This document shows positions 6,108 to 6,350 of a DNA stretch of 6,350 nucleotides, piece by piece. The notes beneath the pieces were generated by a model. It saw nothing but the letters and a program-made list of their open reading frames with translations. It was not told where the DNA came from and ran no database searches. Position 1 is the first letter of the stretch. The number at the start of each line of letters is the position of its first letter. The position numbers and the translations under genes are program-made. The DNA comes from Chryseobacterium gleum (GTDB lineage: Bacteria; Bacteroidota; Bacteroidia; Flavobacteriales_D; Crocinitomicaceae): positions 1 through 6,350 of the forward strand of contig CALPSU020000149.1 in NCBI GenBank assembly GCA_943326315.2. Direction: 5' to 3'.

Positions 6108-6108
6108 A
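6078..6108 (+). promoter_or_regulatory. Promoter of the OxyR-like regulator gene
   Basis: TTG (6078-6080), 20 bases, then TAACTTTA (6101-6108) matches the Bacteroidota -33/-7 pattern with one mismatch in TAnnTTTG. The expected start near 6113 gives a leader of about 18 bases before the ATG at 6131. Confidence 0.5.
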
Positions 6109-6130
6109 TAAATACATAGATAATATTTAT

Positions 6131-6350
6131 ATGATTTCAATTCAACAAATGCAATACATTTTGTCGGTTAGTGATTTCCGACATTTTCAACGCGCTAGTG
6201 AAGCTTGTTTTGTAACGCAACCTACACTTTCGATGCAAATTAAAAAGGCAGAAGATGAATTAGGTTTTCAGGTGTTTGATCGTTCTACAATTCCTTTATC
6301 TCTAACGATTTTCGGAGAACAATTGATTGAAATTATTCGTGAAATCATCA
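6131..6350 (+). CDS. oxyR: LysR-family regulator, OxyR-like (partial, C-terminus beyond window end)
   Basis: The first 73 codons of a LysR-type transcription factor, reading MISIQQMQYILSV and running off the right edge. The winged helix-turn-helix is clear: RHFQRASEACFVTQPTLSMQ (17-36) contains the recognition helix, and KKAEDELGFQVFDRS (38-52) leads into the wing. The RHF, CFVTQPTLSMQI and DELG-FDRS pattern is that of OxyR-type regulators, which activate antioxidant genes when a cysteine pair in the C-terminal sensor domain is oxidised by peroxide. That domain is outside the window, so the sensing cysteines cannot be checked. A40 replaces the leucine common in the LEEELG segment. Its divergence from a 2-Cys peroxiredoxin gene, a frequent partner of OxyR, supports the call. 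Another LysR specificity remains possible. Confidence 0.85.
   Translation, partial: MISIQQMQYILSVSDFRHFQRASEACFVTQPTLSMQIKKAEDELGFQVFDRSTIPLSLTIFGEQLIEIIREII

Overview
The window looks like ordinary chromosomal DNA from an AT-rich Bacteroidota, most likely a flavobacterium (order Flavobacteriales). Four things point there: low GC content; AT-rich leaders without clear Shine-Dalgarno sequences; several matches to the Bacteroidota -7 promoter element TAnnTTTG; and gene products of flavobacterial type (an OxyR-like LysR protein divergent from a 210-residue AhpC/Prx1 peroxiredoxin, and a lipoprotein ending its signal in LFSC). The assignment is inferred from the sequence alone. No rRNA, tRNA, CRISPR array, insertion sequence or phage gene was seen.

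Left part, minus strand, positions 1-2396: ribD (bifunctional riboflavin deaminase/reductase) is followed by an EamA/DMT-type 10-helix permease that overlaps the ribD stop codon by 4 bases. After a 46-base gap comes a metallo-beta-lactamase-fold hydrolase (YtnP/lactonase-like) cut by the window start. The three genes probably form one transcription unit. On the plus strand, an MFS transporter (2436-3686) diverges from ribD across only about 39 bases. There is no room there for an FMN riboswitch, and candidate promoters for the two directions overlap.

Middle part, plus strand, 3722-5215: an unrecognised lipoprotein starts 35 bases after the MFS gene. A 267-base AT-rich spacer follows, with a good -7 element near its end, and then a membrane-anchored SOUL-family (heme-binding-like) protein.

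Right part, 5216-6350: a symmetric hairpin with an A-run on one side and a T-run on the other is a convincing bidirectional terminator between the SOUL gene and a convergent 2-Cys peroxiredoxin gene. The peroxiredoxin gene is divergent from a partial OxyR-like LysR regulator. The 196-base region between them holds a candidate promoter for each gene, a 14-base inverted repeat with one copy over each -7 element, and a CTAT-N7-ATAG core like the centre of the E. coli OxyR site. This is the most informative regulatory region here and suggests peroxide-responsive control of the peroxiredoxin.

No clearly new biological system is evident. The points most worth checking are the paired repeats in the oxyR/peroxiredoxin region, the ribD-permease coupling, the orphan lipoprotein, and the SOUL protein whose soluble domain has no histidine or cysteine.
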